Of a stretch of 22,716 nucleotides of DNA, positions 13,258-22,716 are shown piece after piece (positions within the stretch are counted from its first letter, which is position 1; every line of letters starts with the position of its first letter). The stretch comes from a virus. Location: positions 1 to 22,716 of the IMG/VR virus record IMGVR_UViG_3300010155_000105. The stretch is one strand, 5' to 3'. A program made the position numbers and the translations under genes. The notes below the pieces were generated by a model. It made no database searches. It saw only the letters and a list, made by a program, of their open reading frames with translations, and was not told where the DNA came from.

Positions 13258-13496
13258 TAATATTTAACTCCTACTCCAGGAAGTTTATATCTTTCACCCT
13301 TTTCTATAGCTTCTTTCTTTTTTCTTCTCTGTCTTGCCAAATCTTGAACAGGTAAGCCAGCAACTTTTTCTATAACTCTTGTAGGATTATGAATTAAACC
13401 TTGGTCTGGTTGAGCAATATCTCTTATCATTCTACCAAAAGGAAATAAAGTCCAAGCAGTATATTCGCTAAATTTACTATAATCATCATCAATCTA
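13257..13496 (-). other. In-frame extension of the giant gene past TAG
   Basis: After the TAG at 13494-13496 the same frame stays open for 78 codons to TAA (13257-13259). The product begins IDDDYSKFSEYTAWTLFPFG, continues RMIRDIAQPDQGLIHNPTRV and ends in a basic tail. It is clearly protein-like: 'YT.WT.FPFGR..RDi' and 'NP.RviEK.aGLP' resemble the C-terminal ends of large phage virion proteins and read on naturally from the upstream residues. No ribosome binding site or early start codon exists for independent translation (the first Met is at 13430 without a site). Its TAA overlaps the next ATG. Options: a nonsense mutation, a sequencing error, or readthrough/suppression. Confidence 0.7.
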
Positions 13497-16400
13497 TTGT
13501 CTTAAAGCTGATACAGGGAATCTAGCAATAGGAGGAGTGATTACTTGTAATGGAGCTATTTTACTAGGATACATACCAAAGAAAGCCTTATCTCTTTCTT
13601 TTTCATCTCCAAATAACCATTCTGAAGTATCTTGAAACCAATTCCATGGAGATGGTAAAGCATTGTCAAATAAACTAAAGGTAAACATATTAGCAAGTGC
13701 TAATACAAATAAATCAATTTCCATAGTTCTTTTATATCTTTGGAATGCTTCAGAACCTGGTTTAAAACCATATAATTTTGCTCCTCTCATGATATCATTA
13801 CGAAAACGGGCACTATTCCAAGCGAAAAGCTGAAACCTAGACATAACCTTACCTAAAGCAGTTCTTGCGAAGAAAGGCCTAAATGGAGCCTCATATAGGA
13901 ATTGTGTAGCTTTTACACCTTTTTTACCCATTTCTATTAAAAATGGATGGTCAGGGTTTCTTATAGCTCCTCCATACCTTTCCCAAGCCCTAATATAATG
14001 AGCCATAAAAGCATCTCTTCTAAGCATTCTTTCTGGAACAGACATAAATTTAGATGCTAATCGTGTAACTTCTTCACCTAAATTATATTTCTTGCCTAAT
14101 GAACGAATCTCTTTTCTTGCAATAGGGTCATTAGAATTAATCTTTTCAGATAATTCTCCAACAAAATCTTGTATATTTTTCTTACTTACTTCTCTTCCTA
14201 ACCCTAATTCATGGACAAGAAACTCTGGAACAACACCTTTACTAATAACAAATTTTTCTACATCTTTCATAGAAGTCCAATTATGATTAATTCTTTGTAA
14301 ATATTTAATATTTCTTGCTTTTCTTAAAGCAGTTAATCCTGCTGACTGAATAGTATGTAAACTACCTCCCCATATATTAGTAATAGATGATTTTGGATGA
14401 GCGAGTAATGATGCTAATTCCCATTTAGCCTCTAGATTTGACCAAGCTCTTATATCTTGGTAAGTAAAATCTTTTAATTCCTCTGGCAACTCACCTTCCC
14501 TAATGCCTAATTTTTTTCTTATTTTATTAACTCTATCTAATACTTTATTATCAGCAAACCAAGCATAAGGAGTTCCTTTTATTTTCATTTTTGGGTCATT
14601 ATAAATTTCCTCTGGAATAATATCAGGTTGTCCCATAGCTCCTTGAACATATAATTTAAAAAATTTATCCCATCTTTTAGCAAGTTCTGGTCCAAATTTC
14701 TTAGACATTCTATGATAAGATTTGTCAAGTACATCTCTTGACATTATTTGTGTTAACTGTCTATAATAAGTTTGAGTTAGATTTCTTGTATATGCATTAA
14801 GCACATTTATATCAGTAGCCCAACCAGCAATATGTCCTTTCCTAGAAAACATAGAACCAAATTTTTGGTTCATATTTGTCCATTTAATATCAGTTTTTTC
14901 TTTCTCTTTCTGTTTTTTCTTAATATCAGCTATATCTTTATAAGCTTGTTCCATATCAAGAACATCAATTCTATCCCAATCTTGCATATCTTGAAATTCC
15001 CAATCACCAGTTAAAGTTTTATGTCTAACAGTTATATTAGCTATTTGCTTTTTTTTCTGTTCTTCAGTTAAATCAGGTCTTTGTCTTATATATTCGATAG
15101 CTTTTTGCATAGACCTTTCAGCTTGTGACCTACTAAAAAACATATGAGGCCAATAAGCTTCAGGATTCCTTTGTCCAGTTTTACCAATATGCATTGCTTC
15201 AAAATCTTCTTTATATTTTCCCTTACTTAAATCAGCCATCATTGAACGAGCCATGTGTCTCATACCATCAATGCCAAGTTGTACAGGAATATCCTGACCT
15301 TTTTCAAGAGCATTACCCATATCTTTGACAAATTTTCTCCAATTCATTTTAGGTTGAGTCTGTTCTACACCATCATAATAAATACCAGTTCCATATTTGT
15401 CTTTCTCTATATATTCATCACGCATGGATTTGTCTCCAACTATCAATTTATGATATTCTTCAAACTTTTTAGTCAATTTATCTCTAATGCCTATTAGATT
15501 ATTTTTCTTACTTCCAAAAACTATTTCTTGCCCACTAACAGTAACTCTCTCACCAGCATCATTAGTTAAAGTAAACTTTTGTTTTCTAAGTTTTTCCCAA
15601 TTATGCTTTTTCGCTGCCTCTCTATAAGAAGTATCATAATTTTTTTTCCACATATCTTTTATAGGTTGAAGTTCATCAGTTTTATCAATAGATTCTTTTT
15701 CGCCTTTTTCTCTTCCTCTAACAGCAATATCGAATAACGCTTCTCCTTCTTTTAATTCTCTAATATTAAGAAAATCAGCTTCAGTTTTAGAAGCTAATTC
15801 TTCTGCTTTAGCAGTAGCAAGACTACCTGATTTATGTACCCAATTTTGTAAAATTTCTAAAAAATAAGTGGGTCTTCTAATTGGACGAGCTTTAGCAGTA
15901 CCATCCTTAGTTAAAAAATAACCTTCTTCCTTTAACCATTTTATATCATAAGCCATTAATTCTCTATTAACAGATTCTGGAAACATCCACCAATACCTTC
16001 TCTTAATTTCAGGTGCACCTTTTTTACCAAACATTTTCTGAAACATAGTACCACTTTCAACTTCTTCTAAAAATTCATTAACTAATATAAAATCTTGTCT
16101 ATTCATTGTATTTAAATCTTTAGCTCTACCAGTAGCTTCAAACATTATACCACCTAAAACTTCATTAAGATTATTACCAAGTTTATTGTTATGTTTCTTT
16201 AAATTAGAAGCCAAACGAACCATCAATTCTTTATCTTTTTGAGTTATATCTGCCTTTTTAATACCAGCATATGCTTCTCCTCTTAAAACACCTTCAACCA
16301 TATCATCAACTTCAGAAACTTCTCCTATATTATTTTCTTTAGCTGCTTTATTAACATTTTCAATTTCTTTATTAATATCTTTAGAACTAGGTACTTTCCA

Positions 16401-19400
16401 AGTATCTACAAGAGCATCATTCATCATTTCAAAATGGTCTCTCATAGCTTTAGAAGAAACAGCTTGAGAATTAAAGCCAACTCTACTTAATCTAGTATCT
16501 GCAGATTCATTAATTGCTTGAGTGATAACATCTAATACAGCAGGATTATATATTTTTAGATTTATTTTACTTAATAAATTTTGTAATTCTTGAACTTTAC
16601 CTCTTTTTAAACTACCTATTAAAAGATGGTCAAATAATTCTTTTTCAGAATCATTCTTTAAACCCCTTTTAAAAATTATAATCTCATCATCAATTTTCTT
16701 TTGGTCCCAAGAAGCAGACCTTTTATCCCCAAGTAATTCTTTCTGTTTGGGAATTTGTCCTTTTTCTTTAGCAATATAATCATCAACATAATCAAATGCT
16801 TTTTGTAAATCTTGTTCTTCCTCAGTTCCTAAATAAGCATCATATTTAACTTTTCTTCTTTCTTTGACATTTAAGTAACTTCTTGTCTTAATTTGTTCAA
16901 CTTTTCGAGTAATATAATCAATTCTAGTACCAGTTAATTCCCCAGTTCCCTTAGTTCTATCTAGTATTCTTTTAATATTTAAAATTGTAGATATATCTGC
17001 CAAATCATTAGATAGAAAATCTTCAGCTTGTCTAGCCAATAAACTTAAATGAGATAATCTTTTCTTCTCATTAAAGAACCAAGTATCTGGTTTAATATAT
17101 TTTTTACCACTTTTTGTAGTTGTAATACTATTATTTATATCTTTCATAACCTCTTTAGCCCATATAGTTCCTCTAATAGCATCAAGATAATTTATTAGTC
17201 CTCTAGTAGAAGTATCAGCAGCAAGCCTTCTTCTTACATCTCTATCAAATAATTTATTTTTAACTATTACATCTATATGGTTATTATAAGGCACTTTAAA
17301 TGAACTTCTATCCATATGCTTTCTTAACCAATTAAATTTAACACCAGTTATTTTATTAATTTCATCATAATAATCTTTAATACGCACTCTATCAACTCTA
17401 TTAAATATACTATCAGACCAATCTAATCCTTCTAATGTACTTACCATTTTTGGTAGCATAGTATTTATTTGCTTAGGGTCTAAATTAGCAATAGAAGAAG
17501 CTAGTTCATTAACTTCATCCATAGTAAATCTTCTACCTTCAGCATAGTTTCTACCAAAATAAGCACTATTCATATTTTTAAATGTTTCAACTAATCCTTT
17601 TTTTAATTGCCAATTTTTTAATTTAGATTCAGCACCTTTAGGAGCATTTTCAAATCTTTTTGTTTTTGGATTGTAAACTTCTACTTTTGATATATTAAAA
17701 TAAGCATCATGTAAACTTTTAAAAAAGAAATTAGAATCTTTCAATCCAACTTCATCTAATGGGTCAGATGCAAAAGCTATTTGAGCTCTTGTTAAATCCC
17801 TTTGTCTTTTTCTCTCACTATCTGATTCTTTAGGCGTTCTTGTAACTCTATAAGTTTTTTTAGAAAATTTATCATAAAAATTATATCTATCAATTTTACC
17901 ATCAGCTTCCATTAGAGCACTATATGAAGACTTTAAAACTTGTGCATTAGATACTGCAACACCAAGTCTATTTCTACCATCAACAGCTCCTTCAGATGCT
18001 TTTATCCTAGAATAAGGAGAAAAATATAAGGCTTTACTTGTCTTTAAAGGATTATCTTTTCCTGCACCTAATGTTAATTCATCTCTAAATGCATCTTTAT
18101 TATTTTGAACATCCCTTTTAGAACCTTTTCCTTCATAAAATTCTTCTTTTTGTGCGTGTATAGCTTCTTTCCAAGATTTTTTCATACCATAGCCTTTGCC
18201 ACTTTCTGCTCTACCACCAAAATAGACAAATGCTTCATCACCATCTAAATCAGCACCACCTAAAGCTCTCATAGTTCTTGCATGCATCATGATACCATGT
18301 CCTTCTCTATCAGTAAATCCTTTAAAAGTTAATCTATGAGCACCAGAAATACTATCCATAGGAACACGAAGAACAACAGCATCAAATACTTCTTGTGCTA
18401 TATCTTTATATTCAGCTGAATCTTTTAATCTCCATAATTTACCTAAAGGAATATGTTTATCATTAGGTAATTTAATTAAAGTATCTTTATATGCATTATC
18501 TAAATAGAAAATAGTATCATTTGTATTTAAATCTTTAAAATCTTCTTGCATCCATTTATCATAAGGTCTTATTCTAGCAACGGCAGAATTATCTACACTT
18601 GGCCTTGTAGTTGATTTGACAAAATAATTATGTAATACTGCAGCTTTATAATCTCTAAGATACTTATGCATATATCCAGAATATGCAGCCTTACCTTCCA
18701 TTGCTGCTTTTTCTCCTACAAATGCAACTTGTTTTAGCATATTATCAATAGGAGATATTGCTTGTTTCATATCACTTAATGTATTAGCTCTTTCTGCAGC
18801 AGTAATTTCACCTTCTTGAAATTGCATTTCAATATCTTTTTCTATAATTCTAATCATTTTTTGCATAGCTCTTTCAGCAAATAATTCAGCTCCAGGAGTT
18901 TTTAATGCTTTAATAAGGTCTGTTGTTCCTAAATTTTCTAAATTTTCTACCAAATCATCTACTACATTTCTATCAAGAGTCTTTAAATAATTATCTAGTT
19001 TAGTATTATATGTATCATTACCCTTAAATGATTTTTGTATAATCTCTTGATGTATATCACTAATGATAGATTTGTCTATTGTTTCATAACCATATTGATG
19101 AAGATTAGTAAATAATTGCTTTACCCATATTTGCTTTTGTAACATATGAGGAGTATTTGTTACAGATGTAGTATACTTAATACTACCAGGATTTAGGTTG
19201 TAAATAGGTGTTTTTCCTATATCTAAACCACCTGTAGTTTCAGTTAAAGGTTTAAATGTATCTGTTGCTTCATCATATACTTGCTTATTAAATGCAGCCC
19301 ATTCTATTTTAGACCTTACTGGGTCAAAGTAATCCTTAGTTTTACCTGTACGTGCATTTACTGTCATAAATGCACCCCCTCTTCTTGTAATCATTTTCGA

Positions 19401-22400
19401 AGTACCTACTCTAGGGTCAGTAGGATTAGGATTATCTACATAATCTTCCCATTCTCTTTCTATAGCTCTAGAAGATTTAATAATTTTCTGTATATACTTA
19501 TTTACTGTATAATCTCCTGCTGTTCTAGTGCCATATTGCTTAGCAGAAGAAGTCATCACCATCATATGAAGACCTTTTCTTGCCATTTCCTTACTAGCTT
19601 GTTTACCAGCAGTATGCATCATATATTTACCAAGTAATGCTCCATGTTCAGAATTTGGGTCTATAATAAATGATTTATTTTGTCCTGATACAGGATGAGC
19701 AGCATCTTCATTAATAACCCTAATAATGTCATCTCTTACTATAATAGCTCCATCAACATGTTCAGGTAAATCTACGTTTTTAGCTAATAAGCTAGATAAT
19801 TTACTCTTTTTAGGGTCCTTGATGAGAACATAATTAAAATCTCCATTATTTAAATCATTAATAGCCTTGTTTTCTTTTTGCAATTCAGTTAATCTATTAG
19901 AAATAAAGTTTTTATCACCACTATATCCACCCATTAACCATATTTGTGCTCTTTTATTATAAGCTATAGCATTAGCAATAAAACCTTCACCTGGCTCATC
20001 AGGATTATGCTTCATAATCTTTTCTATATTTTCAGGAGTATTTTTCAAACCATTTAAAGATAATTCATATAATACATTTGAATGTAACATTTTATCAAAT
20101 GCTTCACTAGAAATACCTAATTCTCTTCTAGCTGCATCTTTATCGTTTGCAAGTAATGAAGAATAATTTTTATCAACTTTTTTTAATTCTTTTCGTACTT
20201 TAGTTATATAAGTTCCAATTTTAGTTTTAGATGAGCTTTGAGTTTTTGGATGGAATTTGACAAATACCAACCTTCCTTTATCCCCTTGCCCTCCAAGAGC
20301 ATACATATTATGCTCATTATACATTCTATTAATGATATCTTTTTTAACACTTATTACCTTAGCTTCAGCTTCTTTTTTAGACAATTCTTCAGTATGTCTA
20401 TAATATTCAAATAATCTATCTAAAGGAACATCTACAGGTAGTCCATTCTTCTTTTTTCCTGTAACAGTATCAAATATAACTAAAGGAGTTCTAAATTCCT
20501 TTCCACCATATGTTCCTCCTTCAGCTCTAAATATATCTTCAATTAATTTAGGAGATTCTATTTGCCTTAAAGGATTGCCTGCTAAGCTAACAGGATTATC
20601 TGGATGAGTAATTTGTAATAATGAGTTGCCATAGCTCCTAACATATGTAACATTTTGACCTAAATTTTCAACAGTAAGCCATCTCCTAACTTGTTGCTTT
20701 GCAATATCAGATAATTTGCCAAATTCTTTTTCCATATCTTTAATTGCTTCTAAAGATTTGACATCTTTATCACCCTTTTTAATATATTTTCTAATAATGT
20801 CTTCTGTTATTCTTCCTAATTCTAATATTTTATTCCTTCTATTACTAGAATCTTTCCATATATCTTTTAAATTCTCAGTAGCAAATCTTTCTGATTTTTG
20901 CATTAAAGGGAAATCATCAGCTTTCATTCCAGTATCTACAACATCAGAAGATTCGACAATTTCACCAGTAATTTCATCAATATATCCAGTAGGACCTAAC
21001 TCTTTTAAAACTTTTATTTCCCCTCTAAGACTTTCTATTTCTTTTTGCTCTTCCTTTATTATAGCTTCTAAATCTTTTAACCTAATTTTATCAACTTTTC
21101 CTTCATTAATAACTTCTTGCATATCTAAAATATTTTTCTCTTTAGTATCAATTTCTGCTGCTTTTCTTTTTTGTGCTTGTAAATTCTTTTGACCATATTT
21201 TTTAACTGGAGTAGGGACAGTTCTCACTTCTTTAGGTTGTTCTGGAGCTTCGCCAAATGTTTCTCTTGCAACACTTTTAATAGCTTCTTTACCAGCTTTT
21301 GTAATTCTATTATAAGTTTTTCCTTTATATTTATGAGGAATAGGACCTAGTAATGCGGGATTTCTTGTCAATTTAGGTACTATATTTTCACCCATTGGGG
21401 TAAATCTATTAGCATTATGGTTCCATTCATACCATCTTTGTTGTTTTTTAGATTGGTCAAAGACATATATTTTATCTAATCCTTTATCTATAGCCATTTG
21501 AATACCCCAACCTGGAGCTCCCTTAACACTTCTACCATTTAAATGTGCATCTTTACCAGTTCTACCAGTATCTATTTCTCCAATGGCAAATACACTACCA
21601 GCTTTCTCTATTTGCCAAGCATTTTTTAAGATTCCTTCATAACTTTGAGGAATAAGTTTACTAATATCTCTATTTAAAATTTCATTAGCTTTATCTACTA
21701 CAAAAGCCTTATCATATAATTCATCTATAGTTAAATCTCTTTGTATTGAAGTTGTAGGTATTTTACCTGCTTTGTATCTTTTTTCATAATCATAAATTTT
21801 ATCGGGAGTAAGATATTGTATAACGGGTACACCATATTTATCCATTACTCTAGCCCATTCAGTTTCAACTTCAGGAGAACCTCCAGAAGTAGCTACATTA
21901 ATATCTTCGTGAGCCTTAGTTTTTGTTCTTCTTTGACGACCTTTTCTAACTGCATGTAAAACTCTATATCCAACATCTTCAATTTTATCTTCAGGTATTT
22001 GGTCTAATATACCCAATAGTTTCATTTCATAATATGCCATACCCTTATTATATGCTTCTTCAGGATACATTTTTCTCCATAATTTAGTAGCTTCATCTCT
22101 AACTATTTCAGGCTCTTTTTCCCATCCTTCAATTAATTCAGGGTCTCTTTCTATATCTAATTTAATATCTTTTTGTTTTTTATCTGTACCAGTAGCTTGT
22201 TCTACTCCTCTTTGTACTACTTTATGAGCACGAGCTCTAGACCAAGGCATTTCCTTGCCACCAAAATAAGCACCAAGCAAGTATTCATATACTTGCTCTG
22301 GAGTAGTAGCTCCTCTAGCAGTAGAAGGCATTCCCATAAATATAGAACCAGATAATGCTCTTAAAGCCTTATCTCCTGCTTTAGTTCCTGGGATTATATT

Positions 22401-22716
22401 ACCTATACCTCTAAATACACCACCTGCAACTGCTCCTCCTGCAAAACTATGCATCATTTCATCTACACCACCCCATATAGAGGATATAGAACTAGCAACT
22501 CCTAAATGAAATGCTCCTTCTGCCATATGTTTAGCTTTTTCTCCAAGCATAAATTTACTAGCAGTATCTACAGCTTTAAATCTACTTCCTGTACTAGATT
22601 TAAGAGCAGGTCTAATTACAGATTCTTTAGCATGCTTTGTAACCCAATCAGCTCCTCTCATTGGAATAGATTTTAATCCACCAATTGCCCTAGAAGCCTC
22701 AAGTAGTCTTTTAGAT
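13494..22716 (-). CDS. Giant polyvalent virion protein with RNA polymerase-like core (5' partial)
   Basis: The frame is open to the window end, 18 codons beyond the ATG at 22661, so the N-terminus is missing; numbering here is from that Met (3,055 residues). Residues ~45-115 are Gly/Ala-rich and hydrophobic. Residues ~355-415 form a Rossmann-like segment (GWGIQMAIDKG, then IYVFDQ to 403). Residues ~487-553 are a coiled coil. QNKSFI and LLGKYMMH (Lys1012) mark a possible first polymerase barrel. GGADLDGDEAF carries D-L-D-G-D at 1471-1475; the stretch before it (VVLRVP, EGHGIMMH) lines up with the NADFDGD context of cellular beta-prime, where the aspartates bind catalytic Mg. The C-terminal ~300 residues (IWGGSLHTIQSAG, RPFFARTALGKVMSRF, a hydrophobic stretch 2984-2999) look like ejected virion proteins. 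Likely injected with DNA to transcribe early genes. Polymerase activity is inferred from local motifs. Confidence 0.78.
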   Translation of the reverse strand, partial: SKRLLEASRAIGGLKSIPMRGADWVTKHAKESVIRPALKSSTGSRFKAVDTASKFMLGEKAKHMAEGAFHLGVASSISSIWGGVDEMMHSFAGGAVAGGVFRGIGNIIPGTKAGDKALRALSGSIFMGMPSTARGATTPEQVYEYLLGAYFGGKEMPWSRARAHKVVQRGVEQATGTDKKQKDIKLDIERDPELIEGWEKEPEIVRDEATKLWRKMYPEEAYNKGMAYYEMKLLGILDQIPEDKIEDVGYRVLHAVRKGRQRRTKTKAHEDINVATSGGSPEVETEWARVMDKYGVPVIQYLTPDKIYDYEKRYKAGKIPTTSIQRDLTIDELYDKAFVVDKANEILNRDISKLIPQSYEGILKNAWQIEKAGSVFAIGEIDTGRTGKDAHLNGRSVKGAPGWGIQMAIDKGLDKIYVFDQSKKQQRWYEWNHNANRFTPMGENIVPKLTRNPALLGPIPHKYKGKTYNRITKAGKEAIKSVARETFGEAPEQPKEVRTVPTPVKKYGQKNLQAQKRKAAEIDTKEKNILDMQEVINEGKVDKIRLKDLEAIIKEEQKEIESLRGEIKVLKELGPTGYIDEITGEIVESSDVVDTGMKADDFPLMQKSERFATENLKDIWKDSSNRRNKILELGRITEDIIRKYIKKGDKDVKSLEAIKDMEKEFGKLSDIAKQQVRRWLTVENLGQNVTYVRSYGNSLLQITHPDNPVSLAGNPLRQIESPKLIEDIFRAEGGTYGGKEFRTPLVIFDTVTGKKKNGLPVDVPLDRLFEYYRHTEELSKKEAEAKVISVKKDIINRMYNEHNMYALGGQGDKGRLVFVKFHPKTQSSSKTKIGTYITKVRKELKKVDKNYSSLLANDKDAARRELGISSEAFDKMLHSNVLYELSLNGLKNTPENIEKIMKHNPDEPGEGFIANAIAYNKRAQIWLMGGYSGDKNFISNRLTELQKENKAINDLNNGDFNYVLIKDPKKSKLSSLLAKNVDLPEHVDGAIIVRDDIIRVINEDAAHPVSGQNKSFIIDPNSEHGALLGKYMMHTAGKQASKEMARKGLHMMVMTSSAKQYGTRTAGDYTVNKYIQKIIKSSRAIEREWEDYVDNPNPTDPRVGTSKMITRRGGAFMTVNARTGKTKDYFDPVRSKIEWAAFNKQVYDEATDTFKPLTETTGGLDIGKTPIYNLNPGSIKYTTSVTNTPHMLQKQIWVKQLFTNLHQYGYETIDKSIISDIHQEIIQKSFKGNDTYNTKLDNYLKTLDRNVVDDLVENLENLGTTDLIKALKTPGAELFAERAMQKMIRIIEKDIEMQFQEGEITAAERANTLSDMKQAISPIDNMLKQVAFVGEKAAMEGKAAYSGYMHKYLRDYKAAVLHNYFVKSTTRPSVDNSAVARIRPYDKWMQEDFKDLNTNDTIFYLDNAYKDTLIKLPNDKHIPLGKLWRLKDSAEYKDIAQEVFDAVVLRVPMDSISGAHRLTFKGFTDREGHGIMMHARTMRALGGADLDGDEAFVYFGGRAESGKGYGMKKSWKEAIHAQKEEFYEGKGSKRDVQNNKDAFRDELTLGAGKDNPLKTSKALYFSPYSRIKASEGAVDGRNRLGVAVSNAQVLKSSYSALMEADGKIDRYNFYDKFSKKTYRVTRTPKESDSERKRQRDLTRAQIAFASDPLDEVGLKDSNFFFKSLHDAYFNISKVEVYNPKTKRFENAPKGAESKLKNWQLKKGLVETFKNMNSAYFGRNYAEGRRFTMDEVNELASSIANLDPKQINTMLPKMVSTLEGLDWSDSIFNRVDRVRIKDYYDEINKITGVKFNWLRKHMDRSSFKVPYNNHIDVIVKNKLFDRDVRRRLAADTSTRGLINYLDAIRGTIWAKEVMKDINNSITTTKSGKKYIKPDTWFFNEKKRLSHLSLLARQAEDFLSNDLADISTILNIKRILDRTKGTGELTGTRIDYITRKVEQIKTRSYLNVKERRKVKYDAYLGTEEEQDLQKAFDYVDDYIAKEKGQIPKQKELLGDKRSASWDQKKIDDEIIIFKRGLKNDSEKELFDHLLIGSLKRGKVQELQNLLSKINLKIYNPAVLDVITQAINESADTRLSRVGFNSQAVSSKAMRDHFEMMNDALVDTWKVPSSKDINKEIENVNKAAKENNIGEVSEVDDMVEGVLRGEAYAGIKKADITQKDKELMVRLASNLKKHNNKLGNNLNEVLGGIMFEATGRAKDLNTMNRQDFILVNEFLEEVESGTMFQKMFGKKGAPEIKRRYWWMFPESVNRELMAYDIKWLKEEGYFLTKDGTAKARPIRRPTYFLEILQNWVHKSGSLATAKAEELASKTEADFLNIRELKEGEALFDIAVRGREKGEKESIDKTDELQPIKDMWKKNYDTSYREAAKKHNWEKLRKQKFTLTNDAGERVTVSGQEIVFGSKKNNLIGIRDKLTKKFEEYHKLIVGDKSMRDEYIEKDKYGTGIYYDGVEQTQPKMNWRKFVKDMGNALEKGQDIPVQLGIDGMRHMARSMMADLSKGKYKEDFEAMHIGKTGQRNPEAYWPHMFFSRSQAERSMQKAIEYIRQRPDLTEEQKKKQIANITVRHKTLTGDWEFQDMQDWDRIDVLDMEQAYKDIADIKKKQKEKEKTDIKWTNMNQKFGSMFSRKGHIAGWATDINVLNAYTRNLTQTYYRQLTQIMSRDVLDKSYHRMSKKFGPELAKRWDKFFKLYVQGAMGQPDIIPEEIYNDPKMKIKGTPYAWFADNKVLDRVNKIRKKLGIREGELPEELKDFTYQDIRAWSNLEAKWELASLLAHPKSSITNIWGGSLHTIQSAGLTALRKARNIKYLQRINHNWTSMKDVEKFVISKGVVPEFLVHELGLGREVSKKNIQDFVGELSEKINSNDPIARKEIRSLGKKYNLGEEVTRLASKFMSVPERMLRRDAFMAHYIRAWERYGGAIRNPDHPFLIEMGKKGVKATQFLYEAPFRPFFARTALGKVMSRFQLFAWNSARFRNDIMRGAKLYGFKPGSEAFQRYKRTMEIDLFVLALANMFTFSLFDNALPSPWNWFQDTSEWLFGDEKERDKAFFGMYPSKIAPLQVITPPIARFPVSALRQ

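Noticed and set aside
14092-22355. Plus-strand ORFs of 60-158 codons opposite the giant gene
   Set aside because: They are antisense shadows: low-complexity Ser/Phe/Ile-rich products without ribosome binding sites, while the minus strand is continuously coding with recognisable motifs.
13494-22716. Genome-wide TAG-to-sense recoding (as in some gut phages)
   Set aside because: More than 3,000 codons of the giant gene contain no other TAG, and plus-strand genes at 371, 1678 and 6157 end in TAG with only short or non-protein-like continuations. A single TAG fits mutation, error or readthrough better.
1-22716. CRISPR array, insertion sequence, integrase or attachment site
   Set aside because: No regularly spaced direct repeats, no transposase or recombinase motifs and no flanking duplications were seen.

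Overview
The window reads as part of an AT-rich tailed-phage genome (roughly 30% GC by eye). Genes are packed end to end with many 1-10 base overlaps, and most starts have a strong AGGAG-type ribosome binding site. That argues against a Bacteroidetes host and fits a Firmicutes-like or other host that uses Shine-Dalgarno sites. I see no integrase, attachment site or CRISPR array. Family names below come from motif recognition only; no search was run.

Layout. (1) 1-225: tail end of a gene with clearly higher GC, closed by a strong intrinsic terminator (250-282). (2) 366-2710, plus strand: small early-type genes, a CAU tRNA, an HNH endonuclease and several strongly folded intergenic elements. 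(3) 2713-6053, plus strand: a cluster that looks like a complete ubiquitin-type conjugation system, namely a 69-aa beta-grasp protein ending in Gly-Gly, a large E2-like protein, a JAMM/JAB peptidase and an E1/ThiF-like adenylating enzyme. (4) 6157-9876, plus strand: a replication-recombination module with a Sak4-like RecA-fold ATPase, a probable ssDNA-binding protein, an AEP primase-DnaB-type helicase fusion, a small ORF and an HNH nuclease. (5) 9876-12388, plus strand: a tight run of small phage genes including a PD-(D/E)XK nuclease, zinc-finger proteins and a DUF1599-like protein. (6) 12385-22716, minus strand: a convergent late-type block with a 290-aa protein and a giant protein of more than 3,055 residues, cut by the window end.

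The giant protein carries an RNA-polymerase beta-prime-like D-L-D-G-D motif in good local context. It also has a glycine-rich hydrophobic N-terminal region and a C-terminal region typical of ejected virion proteins. It is best read as a polyvalent, virion-carried protein that includes a DNA-dependent RNA polymerase core. Its frame is interrupted by a single TAG, then stays open for 78 protein-like codons that end in a TAATG overlap with the next gene.

The two most interesting items are the phage-borne Ubl-E2-JAB-E1 cassette and a recurring layout in which nearly every larger plus-strand gap is filled by a hairpin closed by an 8-12 bp stem, ending about 19-37 bases before the next start codon. 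These look like 5' leader elements, and one of them separates the Ubl gene from its E2-JAB-E1 partners.
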